The notes: generated by a model not told the origin, from the sequence alone. Counted from the stretch's first letter, positions 33,572 through 42,231 are shown. The stretch is DNA of 64,000 nucleotides from Planctomycetota bacterium (GCA_020638695.1 JACKIB010000009.1:1-64000), one strand, 5' to 3'. Program-made: numbers and translations.

Positions 33572-35082
33572 TGCACTTCGGATCCGACAACCAGTGGTGC
33601 GTGATCGATGTGCAAACGGGCAAGCACCGCTGCCTGACCGACAAGCTGGGCGTTCCGTTCCACGACGAGCTCGAGGATCGTCCGCAGCCGGCGCGCGCCT
33701 ACGGTCTCGCCGGGTGGACGGTCGGGGAACGCCACGTGCTGGTGTACGACCGCTACGACATCTGGAAGATCGACGTGGCCAGCGGCGCCGCGGAGTGCCT
33801 GACGGACGGCGTGGGCCGCGCGCGTCAGGTGGTGCTGCGGATCTCCCGCTTCGACCTGGAGGGCGACGACCACCTGCTCGATCCGGATCGCCGGCTCTAC
33901 GTCCCCGACCGACTGCTGCTGTCGGCGCACGACGACCGGACCAAAGCGTCCGGGTACTGGCTCGATTCGAGTGTCGAGTCGGTCAAGCCGACCGAGTTGG
34001 TGATGCGTGACAAGACCTTCGGCGGACTGAGTCGCGCCGCCCAGAGCTCGCGCCTGCTGTTCACGGTGTCGGCGTTCGACCAGTTCCCCGATCTCTGGGT
34101 GGCGAATCTGGAGTTCCACGGCATGCGCAAACTGACCGACGCCTGCCCGATCCAGCGTGAGGTCCGCTGGGGACACGCGGAGCTGGTGTCGTGGCTGAAC
34201 GGCGATGGACAGCGGTTGCAGGGCATCCTGGTCAAGCCGGAGGGATTCGATCCGCAGCGCAAGTACCCGATGCTGGTGCACTTCTACGAGCGCAACGCCG
34301 ACCGCGTGCACCGCTACGTCGCGCCCACTGCGGGTACGTCGCCGAACGCCGCGTACTACGTCAGCAACGGCTACCTGTGGTTCGTGCCGGACATCGTCTA
34401 CACGGTGGGCTACCCCGGCGAGTCGGCGGAGAAGTGCGTGATCTCAGGAGTTCAGCACCTGATCGGTCAGGGGTTCGTCGACCGCAAGGCGATCGGTATC
34501 TCCGGCCACAGCTGGGGTGGCTACCAGACGGCCCACTTGGTGACTCGCACCAACCTGTTCGCCGCAGCGGAGTCCGGCGCGCCGGTGTCGAACATGTTCA
34601 GCGCCTACGGCGGCATCCGCTACCAGAGCGGGATGTCGCGGCAGTTCCAGTACGAGCGGACGCAGAGCCGGATCGGCGGCACGCCGTGGCAGTATCCGCA
34701 GCGCTTCTGGCAGAACTCACCGGTGATGTACGCCGACCGCGTGAACACCCCCGTGTTGATCCTGCACAACGACGGCGACGGCGCGGTGCCGTGGACCAAC
34801 GGCATCGAGATGTTCATGGCGTTGCGCCGCCTCGACAAGGAGGCGTACCTGTTCAACTACAACGGCGAACCGCACGGGCTGCGCAAGGACGCCAACAAGC
34901 GCGACTGGTCGCGTCGGATGGCGGAGTTCTTCGATCACCACCTGCGCGGCAAGTCGGCGCCGCGGTGGATGACCGAGGGGGTGCCGTACTCCGAGCGCGA
35001 GCGGGAGAAGTTGCAGTTCGCGCGCAGCCGTATCGAAGCCGAAGCAGCGCGGAGTGCGACGGGTGGCGGTGGGCACAAGTAG
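33571..35082 (+). CDS. S9 peptidase, C-terminal catalytic half
   Basis: 503 residues if the ATG at 33571 is used; this ATG overlaps the TGA of the upstream half (TGATG). Homology continues upstream of it in this frame, so it is the remainder of the same protein. The alpha/beta-hydrolase catalytic triad of family S9 is complete: Ser in GISGHSWGGYQ (about residue 312), Asp in LHNDGDGAVPW, and His in GEPHGLRK. These enzymes cleave prolyl or related peptides in the periplasm. The preserved triad argues against long-standing decay. Confidence 0.75.
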   Translation: MHFGSDNQWCVIDVQTGKHRCLTDKLGVPFHDELEDRPQPARAYGLAGWTVGERHVLVYDRYDIWKIDVASGAAECLTDGVGRARQVVLRISRFDLEGDDHLLDPDRRLYVPDRLLLSAHDDRTKASGYWLDSSVESVKPTELVMRDKTFGGLSRAAQSSRLLFTVSAFDQFPDLWVANLEFHGMRKLTDACPIQREVRWGHAELVSWLNGDGQRLQGILVKPEGFDPQRKYPMLVHFYERNADRVHRYVAPTAGTSPNAAYYVSNGYLWFVPDIVYTVGYPGESAEKCVISGVQHLIGQGFVDRKAIGISGHSWGGYQTAHLVTRTNLFAAAESGAPVSNMFSAYGGIRYQSGMSRQFQYERTQSRIGGTPWQYPQRFWQNSPVMYADRVNTPVLILHNDGDGAVPWTNGIEMFMALRRLDKEAYLFNYNGEPHGLRKDANKRDWSRRMAEFFDHHLRGKSAPRWMTEGVPYSEREREKLQFARSRIEAEAARSATGGGGHK

Positions 35083-35148
35083 CCACGGCGTTCCACCCGC
35101 GCGGTCGCGGCCTCACCCTGGTCCTGTAGACTCGGAGCCCATGCGACG

Positions 35149-35691
35149 GTGAGCGTCCTCGAGCTCCCGTTCTTCTGGGCGCTGCTGGCGATGTTCGGCT
35201 TGCACGGTGCCATGTCAGTCGTCAGCGGCCACCGCGTCGGCCGGCACCTGTGGTTCGTCGTGGCGGTGCTCACGTTGGTCACCGTCGGACGCGTGGTGCT
35301 GGTGCTCCCATGGTGCGTCCAGCCGCGGTTCGATCTCGGCGCCTGCCAGTGGTGGATCGGCGGCGCCGTGATGGGGCTCGCGCTGGCGATCGCTGCACCG
35401 GCGCTCTCGGTCAAGTGGTGGCGTCCCCCGGCATCCGGCATGGAGCTGCACACCACCGGGATCTACGCGTGGGTGCGTCACCCCATCTACCTTTGCGAGG
35501 TGTTGTGGCCGGTGGGGTGGAGTCTGATGTGGGGCTCGATCTACGGCCTTGCGTTGACCCCGGTGTGGTGGCTCGGCTTCCTGCTCCACGCGCGTGCCGA
35601 GGAAGAGCAGCTGGAACGCGTTCTCGGGCAACAATACCGCGACTACTGCGCGAGGGTGCGGGGCCGCATCTTCCCGGGCCTGCCCTGCTGA
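35149..35691 (+). CDS. Isoprenylcysteine-methyltransferase-like membrane protein
   Basis: 180 residues from a GTG start at 35149. Four or five hydrophobic segments span the protein. The C-terminal half carries the ICMT/PEMT family signature: TTGIYAWVRHPIYLCEVLW, a long hydrophobic stretch, then EEEQLERVLGQQYRDYCARV. These motifs bind S-adenosylmethionine at the membrane face. Bacterial members methylate lipids or unknown small acceptors; the substrate here is unknown. It is separated by 66 bp from the S9 peptidase gene. Confidence 0.75.
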   Translation: MSVLELPFFWALLAMFGLHGAMSVVSGHRVGRHLWFVVAVLTLVTVGRVVLVLPWCVQPRFDLGACQWWIGGAVMGLALAIAAPALSVKWWRPPASGMELHTTGIYAWVRHPIYLCEVLWPVGWSLMWGSIYGLALTPVWWLGFLLHARAEEEQLERVLGQQYRDYCARVRGRIFPGLPC

Positions 35692-35695
35692 ATGT

Positions 35696-35797
35696 CCCGA
35701 AGTTCGTCCCCGATGTCGCCGGCCCAACGCCCCGCTCGCGGCCGTCGCAGCTCCGTGTGAGCGAACCGACTCGAAGGTCTACGTAACGAACTTCGGG
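35696..35797. repeat. 12-bp inverted repeat between convergent genes
   Basis: CCCGAAGTTCGT (35696-35707) and ACGAACTTCGGG (35786-35797) are perfect complements separated by 78 nt. The pair fills most of the gap between the convergent methyltransferase and DUF1080 genes. It might be a bidirectional terminator or a small decayed element; no T-tract is present. Confidence 0.45.
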
Positions 35798-35840
35798 CCC
35801 ACCCCGCTGGTTGCCCGGAGCAGGGCCCAGCCTTCGCCGC

Positions 35841-36935
35841 CTACCGAACGACCTTCTTGCCCGGCGCTGATTCCGCAACACCCGCCAAGCGGGTCAGCTC
35901 GACCTTGCGGAACTCGCACTCGGCGCCCTCGGCCTGGATCGCGATGTGCCCGTGGTCCGCGGTGCAGCGCGCGCCGCTGTTCACCTTGTCGCCGTTGACC
36001 CACACCTCGATCGAGCGCCCGCGGCACTCGATCACCATCCGGTTCCACTCACCGGGCGCCTTCTCCGAACCGTCGGTGAGGTTGCGGATGCGCCGCGCCT
36101 TGCCTTCGGTGACGCCCCACTTGGCCTTCGGACCGCGGCGGCGCTCCATGTCGGGCACCTCGATGTCCTCGCCGATACACCAGAAGTCGCCGGCGTTGCC
36201 GTGGTGCATCTGGCACTCGATCGACTGGGGAAACATCTTGTAGAGCATGCGCGGGGTCGACGCGTGCACCAGGACGCCGCAGTTGCCCGGCTTGCCGGGC
36301 CAGCGGTACTCGACCACCAGCCGGTAGTCGCGGTAGCTAGCGTCCGTGATCAAGTGTCCGGCTGGAGTTCCCCGGCTGACCAGGAGGCCATTGCGCACCG
36401 TGAACGAGGCCGGCACCTGCTTGCCGCCGTCCGCCGCCGGCACGTCCGCGTGCCAGCCAGCGAGGTCCTTGCCGTTGAACAGCGGAACCGCGCCGGTTCG
36501 CGCCTTGTCGCCGCGGTAGGTGATGTCGGACGGTCCGTACCAGCTCAGCACCTCGACGGTGAACAACCCGGCGCGCACCGACGGGTCGGTCTGGCATGCC
36601 TTCTCCGCCTCCTCGCGGGACCTCACGTCGAGCAGGAACAACCCCGCCTTGGTTCCCTGTGGGGCCTGCTTCGCGGCGCCGAACGGACCGGCCAGGCGCA
36701 GCGTGCCGAGCTCCGCCAGGCGGCGCATGTTGGCGAAGTGGCCGGCCATCGCCTTCTCGCGTGCCGGCCCGGTGAGGGTGGCGTAGGCCGGCCCGCGCAG
36801 CAGCAGCACCAGGTACCAGGTGCGCATCCCGTACGGATCCTTCGGTTCGGCGGGTTTCGCACTCTGGGCGGGGAGTCCGGTGAGCGCGGCCAGGGCCGCG
36901 AGTGCCGGGAGAAACGTCGTCCGGTGGGAGTGCAT
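35841..36935 (-). CDS. Secreted YciI-like domain fused to DUF1080 (3-keto-disaccharide hydrolase) domain
   Basis: 364 residues from the ATG at 36933-36935, which opens a signal peptide (MHSHRTTFLPALAALAALTG). Residues ~35-135 look like a YCII-related domain (YLVLLLRGPAYATLTG, HFANMRRLAELGTLRLAGPF, EEAEKACQTDPSVRAGLF, VEVLSWYGP). Residues ~150-350 are a DUF1080 domain (PLFNGKDLAGWHAD, HASTPRMLYKMFPQSIECQM, EWNRMVIECRGRSIEVWVNG), a concanavalin-like beta-sandwich abundant in planctomycetes and linked to 3-keto-disaccharide hydrolysis. It is divergently transcribed from the HNH endonuclease gene, with 297 bp between them. Confidence 0.8.
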   Translation of the reverse strand: MHSHRTTFLPALAALAALTGLPAQSAKPAEPKDPYGMRTWYLVLLLRGPAYATLTGPAREKAMAGHFANMRRLAELGTLRLAGPFGAAKQAPQGTKAGLFLLDVRSREEAEKACQTDPSVRAGLFTVEVLSWYGPSDITYRGDKARTGAVPLFNGKDLAGWHADVPAADGGKQVPASFTVRNGLLVSRGTPAGHLITDASYRDYRLVVEYRWPGKPGNCGVLVHASTPRMLYKMFPQSIECQMHHGNAGDFWCIGEDIEVPDMERRRGPKAKWGVTEGKARRIRNLTDGSEKAPGEWNRMVIECRGRSIEVWVNGDKVNSGARCTADHGHIAIQAEGAECEFRKVELTRLAGVAESAPGKKVVR

Positions 36936-37232
36936 GGCGGTTCGTTCGGGCCAGGTGACTATAGCGTCGAGGTGGGGTCCCACGCGTGCCACGTGGCAAC
37001 CGCTGCGGAGCGATCCTCCCGGAGCGAAGGGAACAATCGATGAAGAGTGGTCCGGCCGTGGCGACCCGACACACCCGGGCGTGCAGCAAGCAGCCGATCG
37101 GATAGAGTGTCCGCGCGACCGGTGGGGCGCGGTGCTATGCGGTAGCCAAAGACCGCTCCCGACCGGCGAGATCATGATCCCGAAGCTACTTCACCACCCA
37201 CCGCCGCGTGGGCGACGGCGGGCCAGTTCCCC

Positions 37233-37835
37233 ATGACCCAGGCCAGCGTCCTCTCCCAGCAGACCCTCGTACTCAACCGAGCTTGGCTGGCGATCAGCAC
37301 CACCACGGTGCGCGACGCCCTCGGTCTGATCTTCTCCGGCGCGGCCAAGGCGATTCGGCCGGAGACGTACGAGACCCACACCTTCGAGAGCTGGGCCGAT
37401 CTCGCGGTCCCGCCCGAGGAGCCGTGCGTCCGCACGGTCACGCTGCGGATCCGCGTGCCTGAAGTGATCGTGCTCACGAGGTTCGAGAAGATGCCGAACC
37501 GCACGGTCGCATTTTCGCGGCGCAACCTCTACCGGCGGGATCGCTACACCTGCCAGTACTGCGGCGCGACCCCGGGCGGCGGCGAACTGTCGATCGACCA
37601 CGTCGTTCCGCGCTCGCGAGGCGGCCGCAGCACCTTCGAGAACTGCGTGTTGGCGTGCACCGCCTGCAATCACCGCAAGGCCAACCGTACCCCCAGAGAA
37701 GCGGGGATGCGGTTGCGCCAGGCGCCGCGGGCCCCCAAGTGGACGCCGATCCTGCAGGTCGGAGTGGCACGGGTCCGCCAATCGTGGGAGCAGTTCATCA
37801 GCGAGCGCTACTGGGAAGTCCCGCTGGAGCCCTGA
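37233..37835 (+). CDS. HNH endonuclease family protein
   Basis: 200 residues from the ATG at 37233. The HNH core is clear: CQYCG (C107, C110), then LSIDHVVPRSRGG (D122, H123), FENCVLACTACNHRKAN (N137, C142, C145, H147). Both CxxC pairs give the structural zinc site and the DHV plus NH residues the metal-dependent nuclease site. The N-terminal ~95 residues (LVLNRAWLAISTTTVRDAL) are typical of a widespread chromosomal HNH family in planctomycetes, Bacteroidetes and others. It sits between the DUF1080 gene and a nest of mobile elements, and its role in DNA repair or defence is unknown. Confidence 0.85.
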   Translation: MTQASVLSQQTLVLNRAWLAISTTTVRDALGLIFSGAAKAIRPETYETHTFESWADLAVPPEEPCVRTVTLRIRVPEVIVLTRFEKMPNRTVAFSRRNLYRRDRYTCQYCGATPGGGELSIDHVVPRSRGGRSTFENCVLACTACNHRKANRTPREAGMRLRQAPRAPKWTPILQVGVARVRQSWEQFISERYWEVPLEP

Positions 37836-37857
37836 TCCGGACCGACCGCGGTCGCGA

Positions 37858-37887
37858 GCAGCCGGCGCAAGTGCCTGCGCCGGCTGC
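37858..37887. terminator. Terminator-like hairpin after the HNH gene
   Basis: A perfect 12-bp stem, GCAGCCGGCGCA and TGCGCCGGCTGC, closes a 6-nt loop 23 bp after the HNH stop codon. No T-run follows, so this is a candidate rather than a classical intrinsic terminator. Confidence 0.5.
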
Positions 37888-38591
37888 GTCAGGCTCGGTC
37901 GCCCTCCTCGACACACCTGCCGACGCGGCGCCGGTGGGTCGGCTCGCGATCCTCGCATCCACAGGCACTTGCGGCATTTCGCGCACCGCCTGGTGAGAAG
38001 TCGGGGCTAGCCCGGACTATTCGTGCGCCAAGCAAGCTTGGTGGAGGTGAACTTGAACTGAAACCTTCTCAGGAGTCCCGCGGGTAACCAACCCCGTCCG
38101 GGTAGGGCTGGCCAGCCGCCCGGAAGCGAGTCTTGCGTTGCGCGAGGGTGACCTCGGCGGCGAAGCGTAGACAGCGAGGGCGCAGGCCGTGTGATCGAGC
38201 CTCGAAATCGGGTTTGTCGTGGGAGGTCGACGTCGTGAGTATGACGGAAGACAACATCGCGCGCGCCGAGATGGCCTGGCGCGGGCGGCTCCACCGGGGT
38301 CTGAGAGCAGGGCATGTGCACAGCGGACTCCCCAGGAACTTGGGAGACCTGACCATCTCCTCCCACAATCCCGGTTGCGGCCGGGTGAGCAAACCGGATC
38401 CGGACAGCGTGCCCCTAGCCGGATCGAGACAGGGCACACGAGGTAACCGCCGAGCAGAAGGAAACGAAGCGACGCGGGACGGATGTTCAGGAGTCAGAGC
38501 GAGCCATAAGCACTGACGAAGGCGGGGAACCGTGACGCAGGGACCCGCTGGAGGAAGGGCTTGCCGTGTTGCGGAACTGTTGTGAGGAACG

Positions 38592-39901
38592 ATGACCGAG
38601 ACATCGAGCTCGACCTACATCTCCCCGGATTGCAACGGGTAGCGAAACAAGCGAAGGATCATCCAGAGTGGCGGTTCACCACTCTGGCGCATCACATCGA
38701 CATCGACCTGCTGCGCGAGGCGTACCGCCGGACGCGAAAGGATGGTGCCGTGGGGTGGACGGCGTGGCATCCGCGGCCTACGCAGAGGATCTCGAGAGCA
38801 ATCTCAGGTCGCTGCTGGATCGCGCGAAGTCGGGCCGCTACCGCGCTCCGGCGGTTCGGCGGGCCTACATCCCGAAAGGTGGAGGACGTCAACGACCGCT
38901 GGGTATTCCCACGTTCGAGGACAAGGTGCTGCAGCGAGCCGTGGCGATGGTGCTCGAGGCGCGTACGAGCAGGACTTCTTGGACTGCTCGTATGGATTTC
39001 GCCCTGGGCGATCCGCACACGGCGCGCTGAGCGCCTTGCGCGAAGGGGTGATGAGCCTGGGCGGCGGCTACGTCATCGAAGCAGACATTCGTGACTGCTT
39101 CGGTGCCCTGCCGCACGACCAGCTCCGGGCGATCCTGAGCCAGCGAATGCGAGATGGCGTGCTGACGCGCCTGATCGGGAAGTGGCTGAACGCGGGGGTC
39201 CTGGAATCGGGTCACATCACGTACCCGGAAGCCGGCACTCCCCAGGGTGGGGTGATCTCACCCCTGCTGGCCAACGTCTTCCTGCACACTGTGCTGGACG
39301 TATGGTTCGAAAGCGAGGTCAAGCCGCGGCTGCGCGGACCGGCGTTCCTGGTCCGCTACGCCGACGACTTCGTCCTCGTGTTTGCGTGCCAAGACGATGC
39401 GCGTCAGGGTACTGCGTGCTCCCGCAACGCTTCGCCAAGTATGGGCTGACACTCCACCCTGAGAAGACGAAGCTGCTCGATTTCCAGCGCCCCGGCGCAA
39501 CCAAGGATCCGGAGAGCTTCGACTTCCTCGGCTTCACGCACCTATGGGCCCGGTCTCGCCGAGGCTTCTGGGTCGTGAAGCAGCAGACGGCCAAGTCCCG
39601 TCTCCGCCGTGCCCTCGGTGCGGTGACGGACTGGTGCCGCCGCCATCGTCACTTGCCCGTGCGCGACCAGTGCCGAACGCTGGCGCGCAAACTCCAAGGG
39701 CACTGCGGGTACTACGGGATCACCGGAAACTCGCACGCCCTTGGCCGCTATCGGCGCGGCCTGCTCACGATCTGGCGCAAGTGGCTGATGCGACGCTCGA
39801 ATGCGGCCCGTCAGCCGTGGGACTGGTGGAACAACCTGTGTCAGCGCTACGCGTTGCCGCCGGCCATCGCCACGCACTCGGTTTTGAGACTCTCGCGGTG
39901 A
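38592..39901 (+). pseudogene. Group II intron reverse transcriptase/maturase, frameshifted
   Basis: The protein can be followed from an ATG at 38592 (MTETSSS...) to a stop at 39901 but only by changing frame at about 38632, 38752, 38970 and 39410. The pieces read in order: LAHHIDIDLLREAYRRTRKD; DLESNLRSLLDRAKSGRYRA and GRQRPLGIPTFEDKVLQRAV; DFLDCSYGFRPGRSAHGAL, PQGGVISPLLANVFLHTVLD and the catalytic motif RYADDFVLVF; then the maturase part LHPEKTKLLDF and HCGYYGITGNSHAL. All reverse-transcriptase blocks are present. The first two breaks look like single-base losses in short homopolymers; the others are less clear. No endonuclease domain is visible after the maturase domain. Confidence 0.85.
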
Positions 39902-39915
39902 GCCCGCAATACGAG

Positions 39916-39989
39916 GAGCCGGATGCGGGAAATCCGCACGTCCGGATCTGTGGGAAGCCAGGGCCGGCCTCGGCCCTGGCTGACCCGAT
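39916..39989 (+). ncRNA. Group II intron domains V and VI
   Basis: GAGCCGGATGCGGG, a short AAAT loop and CCGCACGTCCGGATC (39916-39948) form the domain V hairpin, the catalytic heart of group II ribozymes. A strong hairpin (GCCAGGGCCG/CGGCCCTGGC, 39957-39980) follows as domain VI, and an A at 39983, seven bases from the 3' end, is in the expected position of the branch point. Confidence 0.85.
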
Positions 39990-40225
39990 ATGACCGAGCT
40001 GCTGCGATCGCGCAAGTTCGCTGCTGGCTTCGTCGAACGTCAGAACCTGCTCCTCGACGGGGAGGCACCCCGCCTCCGGGCAGAACCTGCCGTTCTCCTT
40101 GCCAGCAACAACCTTGCACGATCTCGCGACGCTGCTCATGAATAGTCCGGGCTTCTGTAGAGAGGCCCCTCCAGTCAACTGGCTGCGCAAGAAAAACAGT
40201 CTGAGCGTACGTGGTGGTCTCCCGG

Positions 40226-40308
40226 CCAGCCCCTGTTGCCCCGTCACCTTCAGCGTCGGTCGCGCCCGTGTAGGCCGACGCTGAAGGTGACGGGGCAACA
40301 GGGGCTGG
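40226..40308. repeat. Perfect 34-bp hairpin (REP-like) inside the IS110-like element
   Basis: The arms 40226-40259 and 40275-40308 are perfectly complementary over 34 bp, with a 15-nt loop. The inner part of the stem carries CAGCGTCGGTCGC, sharing GCGTCGGTCGC with the hairpin at 20378-20459. It may be a third member of the RAYT-linked REP family located 20 kb away. Confidence 0.7.
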
Positions 40309-40712
40309 CGGCCCTTGCTTGCCCTCGATCCGGATGCAGAGGTTGCTGTCCCGGGCGTCGAGTGCGAGGGATTGCCTGGATGACATGAAGTGTTGGATGC
40401 GGTTTGTCGTGTGGCGCTACTCCGGGAGTGGATCGAGCAGTTCAGGCCTCGGGGTGGCAAGAAAGGCCACGCCAAGCTTCTGGTGCGAGCTCTGACCAAT
40501 GGGGTTTCGCCACTGGTTCCCGCGGCGGTGCCGCGCGGCTCATGATGGATGGTCCGGAAGGCTGCGTCCCAAGCTGGTGGCGCGGCCTGTCCCAGCCATC
40601 CGCATGCGGACAGCCAGGTAGCCCAGCCGGAACGGGATCGCAGCCTTCGCGGCCCGAATGCTCTCGAGTCTTCCTCACCATCAAAACGGATGAACGGAAC
40701 CCATCGGTTTGA

Positions 40713-41764
40713 TCACGCGACTTTCGCGGAGACCGGTTGCCGCGTCCGCGGTGGACGGAACGCTTCGCTGCGAGACAACATCACGAAAACGATGCGGGCT
40801 AGCTTGTGGGCTGCTGCCGTCATTGCGAGCTTCTTGGGTTTGCCTCGCTTCGCCTTCAGTCGGTAGAACTCGGTCGCAGCGCTGGGGTGCTTGGAGCGGA
40901 TGCTCGCGAAGATCGCGTGACCGAGCGCCCAACGAAGCCCAGGTGGGCCGCTGCGTGTGATGTTGCCGAGCTTGGCTTTGCCGGCCGAGGAGCGCACACG
41001 CGGCACCAGACCGGTGTAGGCTGCGAACGCTCGTGCGTTCGGGAATCGTTCGATGTCCGCTGTCTCCGCAAGGATCGTCGCGGCGATGATCTTCCCCACA
41101 CCAGGAATGGCCTGTAGCCGCTTCGCGTCGTCGTGATCCGTCATCAGTTCCTCGACTCGCTGCTCAAGGGTCTGTTGCTGCTTGATGAGGATCCCGAGTT
41201 CGTCGAGAAGCGTGTCGAGGACGATCCAGACATCCGGTGGCAAAGCCTCTGGGCGGACGCCTTCAAGTTTCGTCGACGAAGTTCTCCTTCTTCGCGGGCA
41301 TCCGTGAGCGTCGATCAAGGCGTGGATTCGGTTGAGTGTCACCCTCCGGTGTTTGCGGATCTCTTCCAGGCGACGCGTCAGTCCCCGGAGCTCGCGCTGA
41401 GCCTCGGGTCGCACGCGGTGCGACTCCAGGAGCTGTCCAGTCACCAGCCACCGCTCCAGCATCGCCTCGACGTCCTGGCGATCGGTCTTCTTGTTCGATC
41501 GCCAGATCTCCGGCATCTTCGCGGCGTCCACCAATCGCATGTCCATGACCTGGTCCTCGCACAAGTCGCTGACCCACTCCCAGGAGCGACACGCCTCGAC
41601 GAAAGCACCGCGGGTCGCGGTAGCTCCGTGAACAGCGCTTGCAGCTCCTCGCGGGTCGCGTTGAGTGTTCTCAATTCGGTCTCTCCGGTTTGCGTGTCCA
41701 CGGTTCGACAAACGAACACGGACTTGTGGTGGTCCGCGATGACGACGGTGCGATACTTGTCCAT
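40713..41764 (-). pseudogene. IS110-family transposase, frameshifted
   Basis: The N-terminus begins at the ATG at 41762-41764 (MDKYRTVVIADHHKSVFVCR) with the first Asp of the DEDD nuclease site. The frame changes near 41610, within AVL(F)VEACRSWEWVSDL, consistent with one T lost from a T-run. The rest is continuous: the acidic residues in VDAAKMPEIW and KKTDRQDVEAM, then the C-terminal IS116/IS110/IS902 domain (LQAIPGVGKIIAATILAETA, FAAYTGLVPRVRSSAGK, NITRSGPPGLRWALGHA) with its conserved Ser. Around 41290 another reading (MPAKKENFVDET) suggests a possible further indel pair. As written, a full transposase cannot be made. Confidence 0.85.
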
Positions 41765-41833
41765 GAGGCCCCTCCCAGGGCTAATTACAAGAACCAGCGT
41801 AACCGCTGGGTTGGGGGGGCCTCTCTACACCAT

Positions 41834-42000
41834 CTAGGAGTCTGCGCCACAGAGGGCGACTCAGGAGGTTCGTGGATTTCGGCGCAGGTCGCCGCCCGAA
41901 AACACAGGCGAATTGGTGGATTCGGCGAGGCTTTCGGGGGGTGACAGGTGCTGGAAGGCTCGGATCTCATGGGTTGTCATTCTGTGGCGCAGACTCCTAG
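41834..42000. repeat. CTAG-bounded MITE, family A copy 1
   Basis: 167 bp with perfect inverted ends CTAGGAGTCTGCGCCACA and its complement TGTGGCGCAGACTCCTAG. The interior matches the reverse complement of copy 2 at 47466-47643 almost base for base. It has no coding capacity. CTAG at each end could be a 4-bp target duplication or part of the repeat; it is self-complementary, so the two cannot be told apart from this copy. Confidence 0.85.
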
Positions 42001-42161
42001 TGCCCCGCGTCCGGAGTTCGCAGCAAATGTGCCCGGCCATTCGATCCGCTCGCTGCGTTGCTGCTCCTCAGCTTGTCCACCAACAAGCTGTGTCGTCGCA
42101 GCGCCTTGCGCGCGAATCGACTGACGCAGCCACATTTGCTGCGAACTTCAGACGAGGGGCA
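42001..42161. repeat. CTAG-flanked MITE-like element, family B
   Basis: 161 bp starting TGCCCC and ending GGGGCA. The inverted ends match over about 36 bp with a few mismatches, including a perfect GTTCGCAGCAAATGTG block. It is flanked by CTAG on both sides (41997-42000 and 42162-42165), the left one being the last four bases of the family A copy. No second copy was found in the window. Confidence 0.7.
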
Positions 42162-42231
42162 CTAGTCTCCAGGGGGGGGCGGCCGAACGGATCGGCCTGG
42201 CCCCCAACCGACGTCGAACCGCAACAGCGCC

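Larger units (their letters stand above)
38023..39989 (+). mobile_element. Group II intron with degenerate intron-encoded protein
   Basis: The 5' end GTGCG (38023) and the 3' end with domains V and VI (39916-39989, ending GACCCGAT) fit a bacterial group II intron of 1967 bp. Both boundaries are confirmed independently because removing this segment restores a perfect terminal repeat in the host element. The intron carries a reverse-transcriptase reading frame broken by several indels, so it can probably no longer move on its own, though the ribozyme core appears intact. Confidence 0.85.
38009..40153. repeat. Dispersed palindromic element, copy 2, interrupted by the group II intron
   Basis: If the intron (38023-39989) is removed, the element has perfect 18-bp terminal inverted repeats: AGCCCGGACTATTC (38009-38022) joined to ATGA (39990-39993), against TCATGAATAGTCCGGGCT (40136-40153). 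The rejoined element is 178 bp and its two halves are imperfectly complementary along their whole length. An open frame of 51 codons (39990-40145) runs across it; the same peptide core (ASNNLARSR) is also readable in the other two copies, but this may simply reflect DNA similarity. Copy 1 is at 26965-27133 and copy 3 at 31782-31862. Confidence 0.7.
40156..41829 (-). mobile_element. IS110-like insertion element with 14-bp terminal inverted repeats
   Basis: TGTAGAGAGGCCCC (40156-40169) and its perfect complement GGGGCCTCTCTACA (41816-41829) bound a 1674-bp segment that contains the IS110-family transposase (40713-41764, minus strand) and a long hairpin (40226-40308). About 400 bp between the hairpin and the transposase stop hold nothing recognised. 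It begins 2 bp after the palindromic element and ends 4 bp before a MITE. Classical IS110 elements lack terminal repeats; the IS1111 subgroup has short ones. Confidence 0.65.
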
